A stretch of DNA of 64,000 nucleotides, taken from assembly GCA_021229015.1 (NCBI GenBank), contig CM037781.1, positions 41,097,417-41,161,416 of the forward strand. Reading direction: 5' to 3'. Below the pieces are notes generated by a model, which had not been told where the DNA came from, made no database searches, and saw nothing but the letters and a program-made list of their open reading frames with translations. Position numbers and translations under genes: made by a program. The DNA comes from Solen grandis. Its lineage: Eukaryota; Mollusca; Bivalvia; Adapedonta; Solenidae. Below, in pieces: positions 23,349 through 35,430 of this stretch; within the stretch, counting starts at the first letter, position 1, and each line of letters starts with the position of its first letter.

Positions 23349-23552
23349 GTATTGGGGTTTACCGTCGCTGCGACAGTATTTCAATCATATAGCGACGTCC
23401 AGCTAATTACAGGTGGAGGAAGACCCCGAGTACACAGAGGTACCCGGGTAGAACCACCGACCTATCACAAGCCAGCTGGAAGACTTCCGCACATGAAAAA
23501 TCCGAAGTCCCTGCCGGGATTCGAACCCACAGCGATGAGGGGCTGAGAGACG
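23349..23552 (-). mobile_element. tRNA-Ser-derived SINE, 5'-truncated
   Basis: Tail (GACGGTAAACCCCAATAC), body and B box (GGGTTCGAATCCCGGC) are clear on the minus strand. The copy stops just upstream of the B box, so the A box is missing. Confidence 0.85.
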
Positions 23553-24090
23553 ACGGAGTGGAAATAACTGTTAAAATGCGATATTTATTGCATGAACACG
23601 TATCAGATGTCCAAGTAATATATAAAGAACTAGTGCGTCAGACGTGACCAGCTGCTTGCTCTATGTTACTTAGAAATGTTTAGTTTATTTAAAAAGAATT
23701 TATTATCAAGTAAATCAGTTTATATTGTACCTTGTTTCTAAATGTTAGTTCTTACACCCGCCTCTAGGTGGGTTGTTTAATGGTAGAAAGTTCATGTTAA
23801 GTAAATGTCAAGTTAAAATGTCGCAAGTGTTAAAAGCTGGTAAGATACCGACGCGCTCTTACTTTTAAACTGATTGGATGCTAGCGAATCTGTTGAAATG
23901 CTGGAAGCCAATCAGAAGGTCCCGTTCGAGTCAAGCAATGCTGGCAGCTTCAAGTGCTAACTTTGGTTTGTACCAGCATTCATGTAATCTTGCAATAACA
24001 TCATAGAAACAAATAAACGTAATATTGATAGTAATGAGCCTTATTTCGTATTACATGAGACATGTCCATTACAACAGCTCATAGAATATC
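23553..24090. other. Unassigned sequence between a SINE and a LINE
   Basis: The composition is more balanced than average and there is a TATA-like 'tatataaag' near 23620. I considered a solo LTR but found no matching ends or target duplication. Confidence 0.4.
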
Positions 24091-24543
24091 TGTCCATTAT
24101 TATTATTATTATTACACCACATTTATATAGCACTTTTTTCATATATCTTATACGTTCAAAAGTGCTTTACAATCTGTTTAAACACAAAAAAGAAAATAGG
24201 ATATATAAAATACATGCCATGAAACCATCCACTGAAACTAAATACACCTAAAATAAGGTAAGAATATCATGCGTAGAGTGTTTTAAAATATAAGAAACAA
24301 CAGTGTCATAATATCAAATAGTATTAAAGTAGAGTAAAGGCTCCCTGATAAAATTTAAGACGCAAACTGGGAAAATATCATTAAATAAACGTGTAGAAAA
24401 CCAACATTAAAATGTTTAAAATCCACAGTTATTAAAAGTACAGTAATCGAGTAATTTTCCATTTTAATGATCGCTATAGAATCGAACAAAGAAGAATGTT
24501 TTTAAGAGTTTCTTAAATGAGACGAAACTGCTGGACTGGCGTA

Positions 24544-26655
24544 TTAATACCGGCAACGAGTTCCAGAGTTTTGGAGCACTAAGAGTAAAGCATCTGCCCC
24601 ATATTTCGCTGTTTTGGTTCTAGGTTGGACTAGTGTCACTGAAACGTCTTGGGATCTAAGTACACGGCTGGGTCTGTAAATTTCTAACATTAATTGAATA
24701 TACTCCGGTGATTGACCATGTAGTGCTTTGAACGTAAGAGTTAATATCTTAAACTGTATTCTGGCTTCTACAGGCAACCAATGCAGCTCTTTAAGGATGG
24801 GGGTTATATGACTGAAACTAGGGGTTTTTGTAATAATCCTAGCCGCTGTGTTTTGGACAGTCTGTAGCTTTTGGAGAGTGTTTTTTGGTAATCCATATAA
24901 CAGAGAATTACAGTAGTCCAATCGAGATGTAACAAGACTGTTAACAAGCGATTTTGTTGCGTCAGTGGTAAGATACTGTCTGATGTGGCTAATTCGGCGA
25001 AGTTGAGCATAACAAGATCGACACACTGAGTTTACGTGATCTTCTAAGTCTAATCTAGAGTCTAAAAAAGCTCCCAGATTTCTAACAACAGTAGCCGGTT
25101 GTATTTAAGATGCTCCAATGGTTATTGAAATATCACCAACAAGCTTTTCATTGTGTTTAGAAGAGAAAAGAATTACTTCAGTCTTATTGGTGTTGAGTTT
25201 AAGCATGTTTTGATGCATCCATGAAACTATGTCTTGCCAGGCAGGCCTCGACACGCTGAACAGCTTCTGCAACATTAACTTGATCAGTAGGTTTGAAAGC
25301 TATGTAAAGTTGAGAATCGTCTGCGTAAAAATGATGAAGTAGACCGTGGTTTCTGCAGATGGCTCCAACTGGTTTTGTATACATAATGTAATTTTTCGGA
25401 CCTAAAACTGAGCCCTGCGGAACACTGTAATTCATCAAAACTGCTTCTGACAACTGGCCGTCAATACAAACTGTTTGGTACCGGTCACCTAAGTAAGACG
25501 TCATCCACTGAAGTGGTTTTCCCTCAATTCCAAAGTCATGTTTCAAACGATTCAAGAGTAAACTATGGTCGATGGTATCAAACGCATCTGAGAGGTCAAG
25601 TAGGACAAGAATGGCGATTTGATCTAAGGATTGCATGATGTCATTTTGGACTTTAATTAATGCTGTTTCTGTAGAATGGAACTTCCTATAGGCAGATTGA
25701 TGCTGTTCATGTAGATTGTTCAGTGATAAATGACGCTCTAGTTGTGAGTCTACTGCTTTTTCTAGAACTTTTGAAACAAATGGTAAATTTGAAACTGGTC
25801 TATAGTTTTTTAGTTCATTTTGGTCAAGGCCGGGTTTTTTTAGTAGTGGTCGTATTCGTGAACATTTGGACAATTTTGGAACATACGCTGATTCTAACGA
25901 TGTGTTAATGATTTTAGTCAATATCGGTGAAAGTTCATCGATGCAAGATTTCAACAGCCATGTGGGTATTGGATCAAGTTCACATGATTTGTTTGGTGAT
26001 TTCACGATTATTTGCTTGAAATCCTGTTCAGACAGTGAAGAGAAAGCAGTCAGATTAGAAATTAAACATGGCCGAGATGGTTCTACAGCTTCGGGAACGC
26101 TCGTTGTTGAGATGTCTGCCCTTATATCATTTCTAATGCCCTTGATTTTGTTAATGAAAAAATCACTAAAGTCCTGCGCTAATTCCTTTGATGATGTCGT
26201 TGAACGTAAAACCGCTTCAGTTGTCGAGCCAAGAAGATGATTTGTTATTTTGAAAAGATATTTCTGATCTCGTTCTGAAGATTTTATTTTGTCCGTATAA
26301 TAAGCAATTCTGGCTTGTTTTAGCAATTTATTTACCAGAGCACATTGTTCACGGTATACTAGTATCTGATGATCTATTATAAGTTTTGATTGTCGCCATT
26401 TACGCTCTAGCTTTCGGCGATGGTGTTTGGCATCGTGAAGTTCGTCTGTGTACCAGTCATGTCCGGGCCTCAAAACTATAGTCTTAGTACGTAATGGAGC
26501 ATGTTTTTCTAGGAGAGAAGATAATTCATTTATGTATGTATTTACTAACTCATCAGCATCTGAAGACCATGACTGAGAATTTTGTAGACCAGATGATAAA
26601 ATGTCCTCCTTAAAAGATTGTATATTAATAGTACTAACTTTCCTAAAAGAAACGG
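24544..26655 (-). pseudogene. LINE reverse transcriptase and C-terminal region
   Basis: The frame is open from the insertion edge (about 26655) to 25199. It covers the linker (RPGHDWYTDELHDAK), palm boxes such as NYRPVSNLPFVSKVLEKA, LLDLSDAFDTIDHSLLLNRL and PQGSVLGP, and the catalytic YADDSQLY near 25315. An extra A near 25230-25236 shifts the frame; the shifted frame continues DIVSWMHQNMLKLNTNKTEV. A TAA at 25105-25107 then interrupts it before the C-terminal segment (LVTSRLDYCNSLLYGLPK). The order and boxes match CR1/L2-type ORF2. The product would prime reverse transcription at the target nick if it were intact. Confidence 0.9.
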
Positions 26656-28030
26656 TTTTTAGCTCACCTGAGCATAGCTCAGGGTGAGCTTTTGGGAGAC
26701 TTGATTGTCCGTCGGCCGTCGTCCGTCAACAATTTGATGTTTACACACTAGAGGCCACAATTTTGATCCAATCTTCCTCAAACTTGGTCAGAATGTTTGT
26801 CTTGATGATATCTTGAACCCTTTCGAAAATGGGTCAGGTTGGATCAAAAAGTAGGTCAGTAGGTCAAATCTTAGAAAAATCTTGTCGTCCGTCAACAATT
26901 TTGATGTTTACACACTAGAGGCCACAATTTTGATCCAATCTTCCTCAAACTTGGTCAGAATGTTTGTCTTGATGATATCTTGAACCCTTTCGAAAATGGG
27001 TCAGGTTGGATCAAAAAGTAGGTCAGTACGTCAAATCTTAGAAAAATCTTGTTTACACACTATAGGCCACAATTTTAATTCAATCTTCCTCAAACTTGGT
27101 CAGAATGTTTGTCTTGATGATATCTTGAACCCTTTCGAAAATGGGCAGGTTGGATCAAAAAGTAGGTCAGTAGGTCAAATCTTAGAAAAATCTTGTCGTC
27201 CGTCAACAATTTTGATGTTTACACACTAGAGGCCACAATTTTGATCCAATCTTCCTCAAACTTGGTCAGAATGTTTGTCTTGATGATATCTTGAACCCTT
27301 TCGAAAATGGGTCAGGTTGGATCAAAAAGTAGGTCAGTACGTCAAATCTTAGAAAAATCTTGTTTACACACTATAGGCCACAATTTTAATTCAATCTTCC
27401 TCAAACTTGGTCAGAATGTTTGTCTTGATGATTTCTTGAACCCTTTCGAAAATGAGTCAGGTTGGATCAAAAAGTAGGTCAGTAGGTCAAATCTTAGAAA
27501 AATCTTGTTTACACACTAGAGGCTACAATTTTAATCCAATCTTCCCCAAACTTGGTCAGATTGTTTGTCTTGATGATATCTTGAACCCTTTCGAAAATGG
27601 GCAGGGCCGGACCGAAAAGTAGGTCAATAGGTCAAATCTTAGAAAAATCTTGTTTACACACTAAAGGCCACAGTTTTGATGCAATCTTCCTCAAACTTGG
27701 TCAGATTGTTTGTCATGATGATATCTCGAACCAGTTTGAAAATGGGTGGGGCTGGATAGAAATGTAGGTCAGTAGGTCAAATCTTAGAAAAATCTTGTTT
27801 ATACTCTGAGGGCAACATTTTTGGTCCAATCATCCTCAAACTTTGGCAGAATGTTTGTCATGATGATATCTTCTGTGGATGGGGTCAGAAAATTCCTGAA
27901 CATTGTTTCACCTCATCATCTTAATTCTAAAAATTTTTTTGTCATTCTAGTTGTAAATATCTGTTTTTTACAGGCAATGAATGATACTTTTCTCAGGTGA
28001 GCGATCTAGGGCCATCTTGGCCCTCTTGTT
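26656..28030. mobile_element. Non-autonomous element with ~150-bp internal tandem repeats, inserted in the LINE
   Basis: It splits the LINE frame between FKPAPIR and TVSFRK. The ends carry inverted AGCTCACCTGAGC (26661) and CTCAGGTGAGC (near 27996). The right end adds the hairpin GGGCCATCTTGGCCC before CTTGTT. About eight units of 147-170 bp (key words 'cctcaaacttggtcagaatg' and 'aagtaggtcagtaggtcaaa') fill 26740-27870. The hairpin near the end and the tandem core recall bivalve Helitron-like elements, but a standard CTRR end is not visible, so the class is open. The target duplication is at most 2-3 bp. Confidence 0.7.
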
Positions 28031-29085
28031 CTTATAGGTGCTGGCTTAAATATCTTTGCTGTAAATGTCACAGCGTAATGATCACGAGAAACCTTCCCGG
28101 TTGAGTTTGATAGTCCGGGATCGGAAACATCAATTTGAGAAACGATGTCTTCTGAATCCCTGGTGATTACTACATCAAGCGTATGTCCTCCTACATGTGT
28201 ATGTTGGTTTACGTGCTGCCTCATACCACAAGACTTGAGGGTACTACTAAACTGCAAGGTGTCACGATTATTTGGGACGTCTAAGTGAAAATTTAAGTCG
28301 CCAACTATAATGACACTTTTATCATCAGTAGCGTATCTTGAGAGGAACGTTGGCCATTCTTGTTCTAAAAACTCATTTGTCTTAAAACCATCTGCTTTTG
28401 ATGGAGGCGGTCTGTATATGACTGCAAAACGTACTGAGTAATTATTTAACTTTAGTTTGCAGTCTAGATATTCAAAAGTAGAAAACTCATGATCAGCACT
28501 TGAAGAAATCAAATGGATATCAATAGGTGATTTGAATATAAGAGCAACTCCACCTCCACGTCTACCATCACGTGGCACATGTTTGATGCAATAACCAGTG
28601 GGAACCAATTCAGCAATGCAGGATTTGTCAATTTTGCTTCCGAGCCATGTTTCAGTAACAGCAACAATGTCAAAATCATTTGATAGTATGAAATCACAAA
28701 GTGAAATAGTTTTGTTCTTGACTGATCTTGGATTTATACAACAGACTGAAAGAAAATTCTGTGATTTGGTTAATTTAGGCAATTCATATTTTATACTAAT
28801 TAAATTCCTAGATACTGTTTAGGCTTCTTGTGGAAAGAAGTAACTGACTTGTTTGAAATATTTGTGGTGGGAATCAACTGAGGCAATGTTCGTATGTCTA
28901 TTGTTAGTGTCCCAAACACGCCATACTCGTGAACGTCCAGCACGAGATCCCCTGTACTGTGACTGTATACCTAGATGTTTTAACCTGTTTAACAGCCCCA
29001 GGCTAGGTTTCGCTGTGTAAGACACGCCGACATTATGTAGTGTACCACTGTCGTACTGTATGATACTTGACAAGTGTTCACTCAT
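28031..29085 (-). pseudogene. LINE endonuclease domain and N-terminal segment
   Basis: The N-terminal part (29085-28822) includes QYRGSRAGRSRVWRVWDTNN, then a stop at 28819-28821. The frame stays the same through INPRSVKNK and TETWLGSKID (catalytic E). It then carries DGRRGGGVALIFK and IVGDLNFHLD (the GDxN motif), and ends at VSRDHYAVTFT (the DH motif). These are the hallmarks of exonuclease-endonuclease-phosphatase-fold LINE nucleases. The last residues RGPRWP are read from the inserted element. Confidence 0.88.
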
Positions 29086-29090
29086 TATCG

Positions 29091-31811
29091 AACAAGGTAA
29101 AACACACTGGGGTAAAATGTCGGCGTTACTAAATTTAAAAGGTAAAACAAACTGGGATAAAATGTCGGCGTTTCCTATTGATTTATTAATAATGAGTTTA
29201 AAAGCAAAATTTCAGAAAACCACAATAAAATTCCAAATGAAAAAGTCGTATATACATTCACTATGCTTTTATACATAATCTTGATAATTTACAATTTTGT
29301 GCATACCATATATTTACTATAATTACGCAAGTTTTTGAGAGCTCACAAAAATGCAGCCAACACCTGGCGCAGTCAGTATGAGCCCATTAGACATCTAGAA
29401 ATATAACTTTGACCTAAAGTAATGTTCTGCCAGCCTTCCATCAAATTGGATGATAAATAGTACTTGACAGGAGCAACAGTATCAAATATATAACTCTGTA
29501 ACAAAGTAAATAATATATATGTTGACCGGGGTTTTAAATAAATAAAGCTTAGCCGGTGCAGGTTCAATGTACGTGATGTTTTATTTTGAAGAGGGAAACA
29601 CCTAAAACAGAAATGAATTGCAATATTTAAAAAAATTTCAACACTAAAAGTTAATTTTCACAATTTCAACAATTTACACTACCGAATTATAGATAGGCAT
29701 TTGAAGAAAAATAATTACAAAACTAAATAAATACATTATAAATAAGTTTAAAAATGCTATCTTAAATGAATTACCGGGCGGTGGCACCAAGGAATTGATA
29801 ATTTTCTTAATAAGATCACTGCTTTTTAGAGACGTTAACAGGTCCAAGACCTAGCTCAAAGTGATGTTAACTGGCCAGTTAGTCAGGTGGTTGAAAGATA
29901 TGAAATGTAAATTGGTTAGTAATTTTAGTTGTTGATAATGTAGTAAGGCTGCCCAACCAGTCCCAAAACTGACCAAACCACTTATTCACTCCAGACATGT
30001 ATTTACAGTGGACAGAGACAGGACATAACCAAGACTGGAAACCAATCATGACTGAACACGGTTTCAGACAAAATGCATAATTAAGAATAATGAAGCATGT
30101 TGAAATATGGAATATGAAACCTGGGTAACACATATCTTTATTTAACTAACATAATTATCAACATATAACTTTTACAAGTTTTTACTCTTAAGACCGCAAT
30201 AATACAAAATCTGAAATTAGTGCGTTGTAACTACAACTTGGAAATGGCGGTTGCTGTCAAAATGAAAGAAGTTCGCCAGCAAATGCTGGCGATTGAAATC
30301 ATGTATTGTTATTACAATATACAAATATATATAAAGCTTGCTGAATTAAGGGGGGGAGGTTTATTCTCAATATCACATAAGGGAAAATGCAGCAAAACTA
30401 CGTATGAAATCAAAGGTACGTCGAATAGCAAATGTACTTAACTTTGGTCTGAATATAAGTGTACATGTATTCGGATAAAACAGAACTTGGATGACTGGTT
30501 ATTACAAGAAACCGAAATATATGTGTCCGTTGCCAACCGAGCAGATATGGATATCAATCCAAACAATATCTTTTAATTGGGGTATGGATATAATAAACCG
30601 ATGCAGTTCAGTTATGGTTCGAGGATGTGGGACACTCAGAAAGGATCATCACCGGCTATGTTTCCTATTTCATTTTTAGTTAATCTTTCTTTCTAAGCAG
30701 GAGATATTTAATTGCCTTTCATAGTAATGGCTTAGATATCTTTAGTCAAGATATAATTTAGATATATTTCATGCGGATGACAAAGTTTCCTTCTGAAAGG
30801 GTGACATTGAGTATATTTCAATAATATGATTCCACAACTACAATTTTTCTTTGGGAAGTTAAACTAGCTTTCCCCTTCCATTGTAATGAGGCGGACTATA
30901 ACCGCCTTTCAAACATACGGATACCGTTATACAACTATATATCAATTTATCAAAGTAACTGTAATTCAGTCAGGATACTTTATCAAAATTTTGTGAATAC
31001 ATAGCATATATTTGTGGCGGTAGTCATCTCAGCAAACAATAGTGCGTAACTTTTTTTTTCATCAAGTATAGGCATTTCCAACCAATGAAAATCGTTCATA
31101 TATTCATTCAGTCTTATCTTACGCCATCATCCTTCAGTAGGTCAAACGTGAGGATAGACAGCATTGTGATCATAGCATTACATTTACTTTAAAAAAGATT
31201 TCATCATCAAAAGTATCGTAATTACTTAAGTAATATTTTCATTATCACTTTATTTTTGGGTTATTTTCCTATCATTTTCAATATAGATGAATCAAACATG
31301 TATCCTGTGAAGGAGCATTTCTTATCTCTGACCGAAAGTTGTTGAATTTGCTGGGTATTCATAATGTTGTTTATAAACTGCCTTCGCTCTATTACCATAC
31401 TGAGAACAAGTTGAATAAAACACAAAGAACACTTGAAGTTTTATTTTTTATTTTCATCTAAATAGACTAGACCTTATATTTCAAACATATTAACTGCACA
31501 TCTCATGGTGTGGATTTATGACGGAAAGTTAAGACTGATTTCCCTATTTAACATATAGAACTGATCTAATGTGTTATCAAAATATATTCATAATCTTTGT
31601 TCTTATTTAGACAATTACCTGTGTGCCCTGATGGATTTAATCATACGGAAATCATTGATGTTCAAAAATAGCAGTTCGGGGTACACATTGTATTCGTGTT
31701 AATGATTATACAATATATATTAAGCATATGTTTGTTCTAACGTTCAATGAAACTGTGGTCACAATTGCTAACAAAATCAGATTGAAAACTGGTACATTCT
31801 TTGATAATTTA
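29091..31811. other. Intergenic sequence between the LINE and the PAN-Link gene
   Basis: A two-copy repeat ('aggtaaaacacactggggta' plus 'aaatgtcggcgtt') lies at about 29094-29172 and may be the LINE 5' end. The rest shows no exon. 31350-31811 would include the 3' untranslated region of the PAN-Link gene; minus-strand AATAAA words occur at 31808-31813 (overlapping the stop) and around 31440-31455. Confidence 0.5.
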
Positions 31812-32093
31812 TTACAGAATACACCAACCATCAGCCGTAGGCCGGTTACAATATAGTACCCCTGTATGAAATGTATACCAGCAATCAGGCCTCGCATATT
31901 GTAAAACAAGACCAACAGATCCAGAAGTTTCAGTCCCGTAAAGCCATCCACATGCACAGTAGCCGAACCCGTGAGAGCGAGCATGAAAGGAGTTCATCCG
32001 GAGTGGCCAGTCTTCCCCCGTATTCTGCACATTTAGAGTGGGCGTCATTGTACGTCAACGTATATCCGCCGTTGGCTCCAACGATATTCCAAA
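31812..32093 (-). CDS. Link-domain exon of secreted PAN-Link protein (frameshifted)
   Basis: Terminal coding exon, minus strand. The acceptor is TTTTTTTTCAG (AG at 32094-32095). Its first two bases complete a Val codon begun in exon 1, so the phases agree. The frame reads VWNIVGANGGYTLTYNDA, then KCAEYGGRLATPDEL. This matches the start of Link (Xlink) domains such as TSG-6, pattern Y-x-L-T-Y-x-x-A-x-x-x-C-x-x-x-G-x-x-L-A-T. One base too many near 31999 (run CCTTT) moves the rest of the domain, HARSHGFGYCACGWLYGT, the later Cys and GWCIL-stop, to the next frame. The exon is 282 nt where 281 would be in frame. Link domains bind hyaluronan or related glycans; binding is not shown here. The shift may be a pseudogenising mutation or a base-call error in a short T run. 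Confidence 0.8.
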
Positions 32094-32639
32094 CTGAAAA
32101 AAAAGAAGCCAATGTTTTTTTTGTTGTTTTTTTTTCTGTTGTTTTAACATAGATAATAAAATAAAAAATACATCAAATGACGTTATGCAAATTAAACTGA
32201 CGCCCAATATGAAATACTACTAAACCTATGTTACAAGGTCTACAATACATATCTAGTGCCGGAACACAGCATAAATGTAATATGGAATGACGATGTTTCG
32301 AATATAACAACATTCGCTGTATTTCATCTTTCTGGATCCATATCAATGGTCCGGATTGGATAATATACAAGTAAATGAATATCATATTCTATATTATTTC
32401 AATGATTCTCATTTTCTTCCATTTCTTTTCAAACAAAATATTTAGGTACGTGACTACCTCAATAATTAGATAGGTTTGTTAAGAAATGAAAAACATTTAT
32501 TATTCTTATTTATTAGAGAAACAAAAAATGATGAAATTCGTTTCTAATTGTTTAAGAATTACTCTCAGCGCTAAGTATGGTTGGTGGATGCCTGAACATT
32601 AAATAAGAAAGATTTGAGGACGTTTCATGGAGTAACCAC

Positions 32640-33190
32640 CGATTTTATTTGATTTTACTTTAAATTCTTATTGTTTGAATGTTTGATGGAAATCCAAATT
32701 TTAAGATTTATCAGTTAAAAACATTATTGAAAGTACAAATTTTAGGGTACAAATTGTCGCATTTTAGCTTTTTATGTAATTTTGGCTAAAATTTCAATAA
32801 AAACAGTCATATATAAATTCATAGCTTTTGGGTATTTTTTTTATACATTTTGGTCCTGTCATGATGGATATTTTATGCTCGTTTGGTATTTTCCATGCAT
32901 GTTTGAGAAAATTTTCAACGGTAACCGGTATACATTATAAGTTACAAATTGTGATGAATTATTTTGAAAATATCATTTTTATATGTCTATTAAGTATTTA
33001 GAAATAAATATTCTATTTGCAATGCCTTTTTCTTTAAATAATTTTAGTGATGTTTTACAAGACACTTGATCTCTTAAACGAGCGTAATGACCACAGAATT
33101 TTATTCATATATCTAAAAGATATAGACTAACGTACTTATGTGCAAAATTTGTATGACGCCTTTTTGGCTATGACATATATTTGTACGCAC
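32640..33190 (-). repeat. Dispersed AT-rich repeat, reverse copy
   Basis: Inverted copy of the 640-1300 repeat: 'ttggctaaaatttcaataaa', the 'ttttggtcctgtcatgatgg' block and 'cattataagttacaaattgt' all have counterparts there. It lies inside the intron (32094-33395) of the PAN-Link gene. Confidence 0.6.
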
Positions 33191-33395
33191 TCTGCAATAT
33201 ATAACCTAAAGTTTATATTCCTATTCTTATTGGTTTGATGTAATCAATGTAGAAACTCATTTAACATAAAAAGAATCTGTTTAATCAGAGAAAATCAAAA
33301 CGTTCAAATGAACTTTTTTTTGTTTCTGTGTTTTTTAAATAGAACAACATAATATGTAGAAACATATAACATACGATGTAGAACGTAATCAGTAC

Positions 33396-33720
33396 CTTCA
33401 TATATCATTTTCCCGTAAGTGCTCCATCCAGGCTGTTGTTCCGCTTCATTTAACTTATTCCATTGATCATCATGTACTGTCTCTCTATCAGACAACAAAC
33501 ACTTGGATTCTGCATACCCCCATGACGCAGATTCGCACCAGGCTCTCTGGTTGCAAGCCACTAAGCAGGCCATCACGCTGCCGACCGTCACTTCCTGTTG
33601 TACGTATGTATTTCCAAGCCTCGTACTAATACGTTGTTTGAATTTCATATCTATGGAAAAACAATGAGCTATAAGTAAAGTAACCAAAAGCATCAATTTC
33701 TGGAAAAATAACATAACCAT
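33396..33720 (-). CDS. Signal peptide plus PAN/Apple-like exon of secreted PAN-Link protein
   Basis: First coding exon, minus strand, 325 nt. The start codon at 33718-33720 sits in a good context (A at -3, G at +4). Residues 1-22 form a signal peptide (FFQKLMLLVTLLIAHCFS). Residues about 26-106 look like a PAN/Apple domain: SVMACLVACNQRAWCESASW, then ESKCLLSD. Cys are at 52, 56, 62 and 74, the usual four-Cys core. The donor is GAAG followed by GTACTG (GT at 33394-33395), splitting a codon after its first base, which exon 2 completes. The predicted product is about 200 residues, secreted, and may bind glycans or proteins in mucus, hemolymph or matrix (inference from domains). The open frame runs on past the donor, but that part has no domain character. 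Confidence 0.78.
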
Positions 33721-34899
33721 CTTGTGGTAGACTTTGGTGGCCGAATAGCTCTTTTAAGCAAGAACGTATGTAAGGCAGTAGGAATAGTCTTATTTTCTAA
33801 ATTGAAACAAATATTGATTTCTAATCATCCAATTGGAAGTTGTTATGGAACAATTCTGCAACATATGCAAATAATGATAATACGCGTCATGAACCATCAA
33901 TGGAAATTAACAGCACTGATATTCCTACACTTGATCGACTAGAACGTTACTGAGACACCACCCCCACCCCCTTCATCCATCATGGACATTCGGTTTTGCG
34001 TCAGATGTATTTCTTGAAGTTCCAAGTAGGTATTATAGCAGACATTTCCGACCGAAGATGATTCGAAATAAGTGATCATGGAACAAGGAAAACTAGAGGC
34101 GCTAACGCTACAGCACCGAATTTCTCGGAAACAGTAGTCTTTGGTACTTTGTAATGCAATAAACAGTTCTACTAGTATAGAAGTCGCATGGTTCGAACAT
34201 AAATTATTCAGTTTAAAGCATAAAATCTGATTTATAATTCCATTTGATTATCAAAGGATTTGAACTGCCGTAAAGTGACGTAATGAAGCCCAATCTTCAA
34301 TATCGAAACATCACTGATAAAGGGCTCTTCAAGGTCTTAGACTTTTGTCAATATTCTCATCATAATATTTTTTAATTTTTGGAGCTATTTGGGGCCGAAA
34401 AAAAATGTAATATGATTTTGACCATTGTATTTTTTTTTAAATTGTGAGGTCCTTCGAAAAATAAAACTACATAACCTGTGACAATTTCATGAAGATTGAG
34501 CAGAAAATAAAGTCAGTAGCTAAATCAGTTTTAAAATTAATTTCCAATTAAGTTTGACTGTATCTAGAAGACAGACATGCACTTCCTAACTTCGCAACCC
34601 CATATATTCTGTGCGGATATGCCTTTCACAGAACACGCAGCATTTCATCATATTTTATCGCGTTGTCCACAAGGTGCACTATGCAAAAACCGCATTCGAA
34701 TTAGACTTCAATATTTTCAATCATGAGCAGTGCAAAGCCAACCCCCCCCCCCCCCCACCCCCACCCCTTTATCCAGCGGCATACTTCGAAACAAAATTGA
34801 TTAAAATATTACCAGGAGGCACAAGTTCACATACATGTGAATGCGTTCTAAAAGTTCGTAACTAGCTTTCGTCATCTGGTCGTAATCGCGTCCACAAAA
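33721..34899. other. Upstream region of the PAN-Link gene, nothing further recognised
   Basis: No TATA box stands out. Purine/pyrimidine tracts include a run of about 16 C at 34741-34756. No exon could be supported. Confidence 0.5.
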
Positions 34900-35095
34900 G
34901 CCCTATTGAGTTTTTAGTCTCTTGTGGATCCCAGGACTGTGGTCTTGAACTGCGTTGGGAGGAATAATATCCATGACCTTCCCAGGCGCTAAGTACTGGT
35001 CCAATCCAGGGACCACCGAGAGGTATTAGTATAAGTTGTAAGAAAATGGTTCCCAGTCGACGTAAGGAGATAAGTTTGAACTAATTAATACTAAG
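34900..35095 (+). mobile_element. SINE fragment, headless relative of the next SINE
   Basis: 'Ggcgctaagtactggtccaa' and 'agtataagttgtaagaaaat', then 'cgacgtaa', parallel the body and tail of the SINE at 35237. The tRNA-like head is missing or unrecognisable. Confidence 0.65.
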
Positions 35096-35236
35096 TTACA
35101 TTGCCAAACATGGGGGTATATCAAGTCTAAAAAAATGGAGATAATTCACCATTTTATCTTTAAAGACTTATATTAGTTCTACGATAGCTTACGAAGATGT
35201 ATCCTGTATATAAACTACTTACCCTGTGAGTGCTAG

Positions 35237-35430
35237 AGCGCCGTGGTCCAGTGGTAACGTACCCGACTGCGGATCCGAAAGTTGTGGGTGCAAACCCCGT
35301 TGTGGCCATGATTTCATGGCCTTCCAATGCGCTAAGTACTGGTCCAGCCCAGGAAACGTCGAGAGAGATAAGTATAAGTTGTAAGAACTTGTTTTCAAAT
35401 CGACGTAAACTAATAAATTAAAAATAAATG
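35237..35430 (+). mobile_element. tRNA-Arg-like SINE
   Basis: The head is gccgtggtccagtggtaac (A box region), an anticodon-arm-like gactgcggatccgaaag and gtgggtgcaaacccc (B box). The anticodon arm resembles tRNA-Arg. The tail 'taagttgtaagaacttgttt', then 'aatcgacgtaaa' and an A-rich end, is shared with the SINE at 53992, whose head differs. Confidence 0.82.

Larger units (their letters stand above)
24091..29090 (-). mobile_element. CR1/L2-group LINE, nearly full length, inactivated
   Basis: On the minus strand: an N-terminal segment (29085-28822), an apurinic-type endonuclease (28818-28031), a reverse transcriptase (26655 to about 25040), a C-terminal region (to 24544) and a 3' tail. The tail reads GTAAAGCACTTTTGAACG...GTGCTATATAAAT and ends in (ATT)n at 24100-24114, as is usual for this group. 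Damage: a stop at 28819-28821, an insertion at 26656-28030, a one-base insertion near 25230-25236 and a stop at 25105-25107. With few lesions, the copy is relatively young. Confidence 0.88.

Noticed and set aside
23571..24074. A solo LTR
   Set aside because: It starts TGTTA and ends TTACA with a TATA-like word, but flanking 5-mers do not match and no second LTR or primer site is seen.
34611..34865. A proline-run protein frame on the plus strand
   Set aside because: The proline stretch is a poly-C tract; no domain, splice sites or conservation visible.
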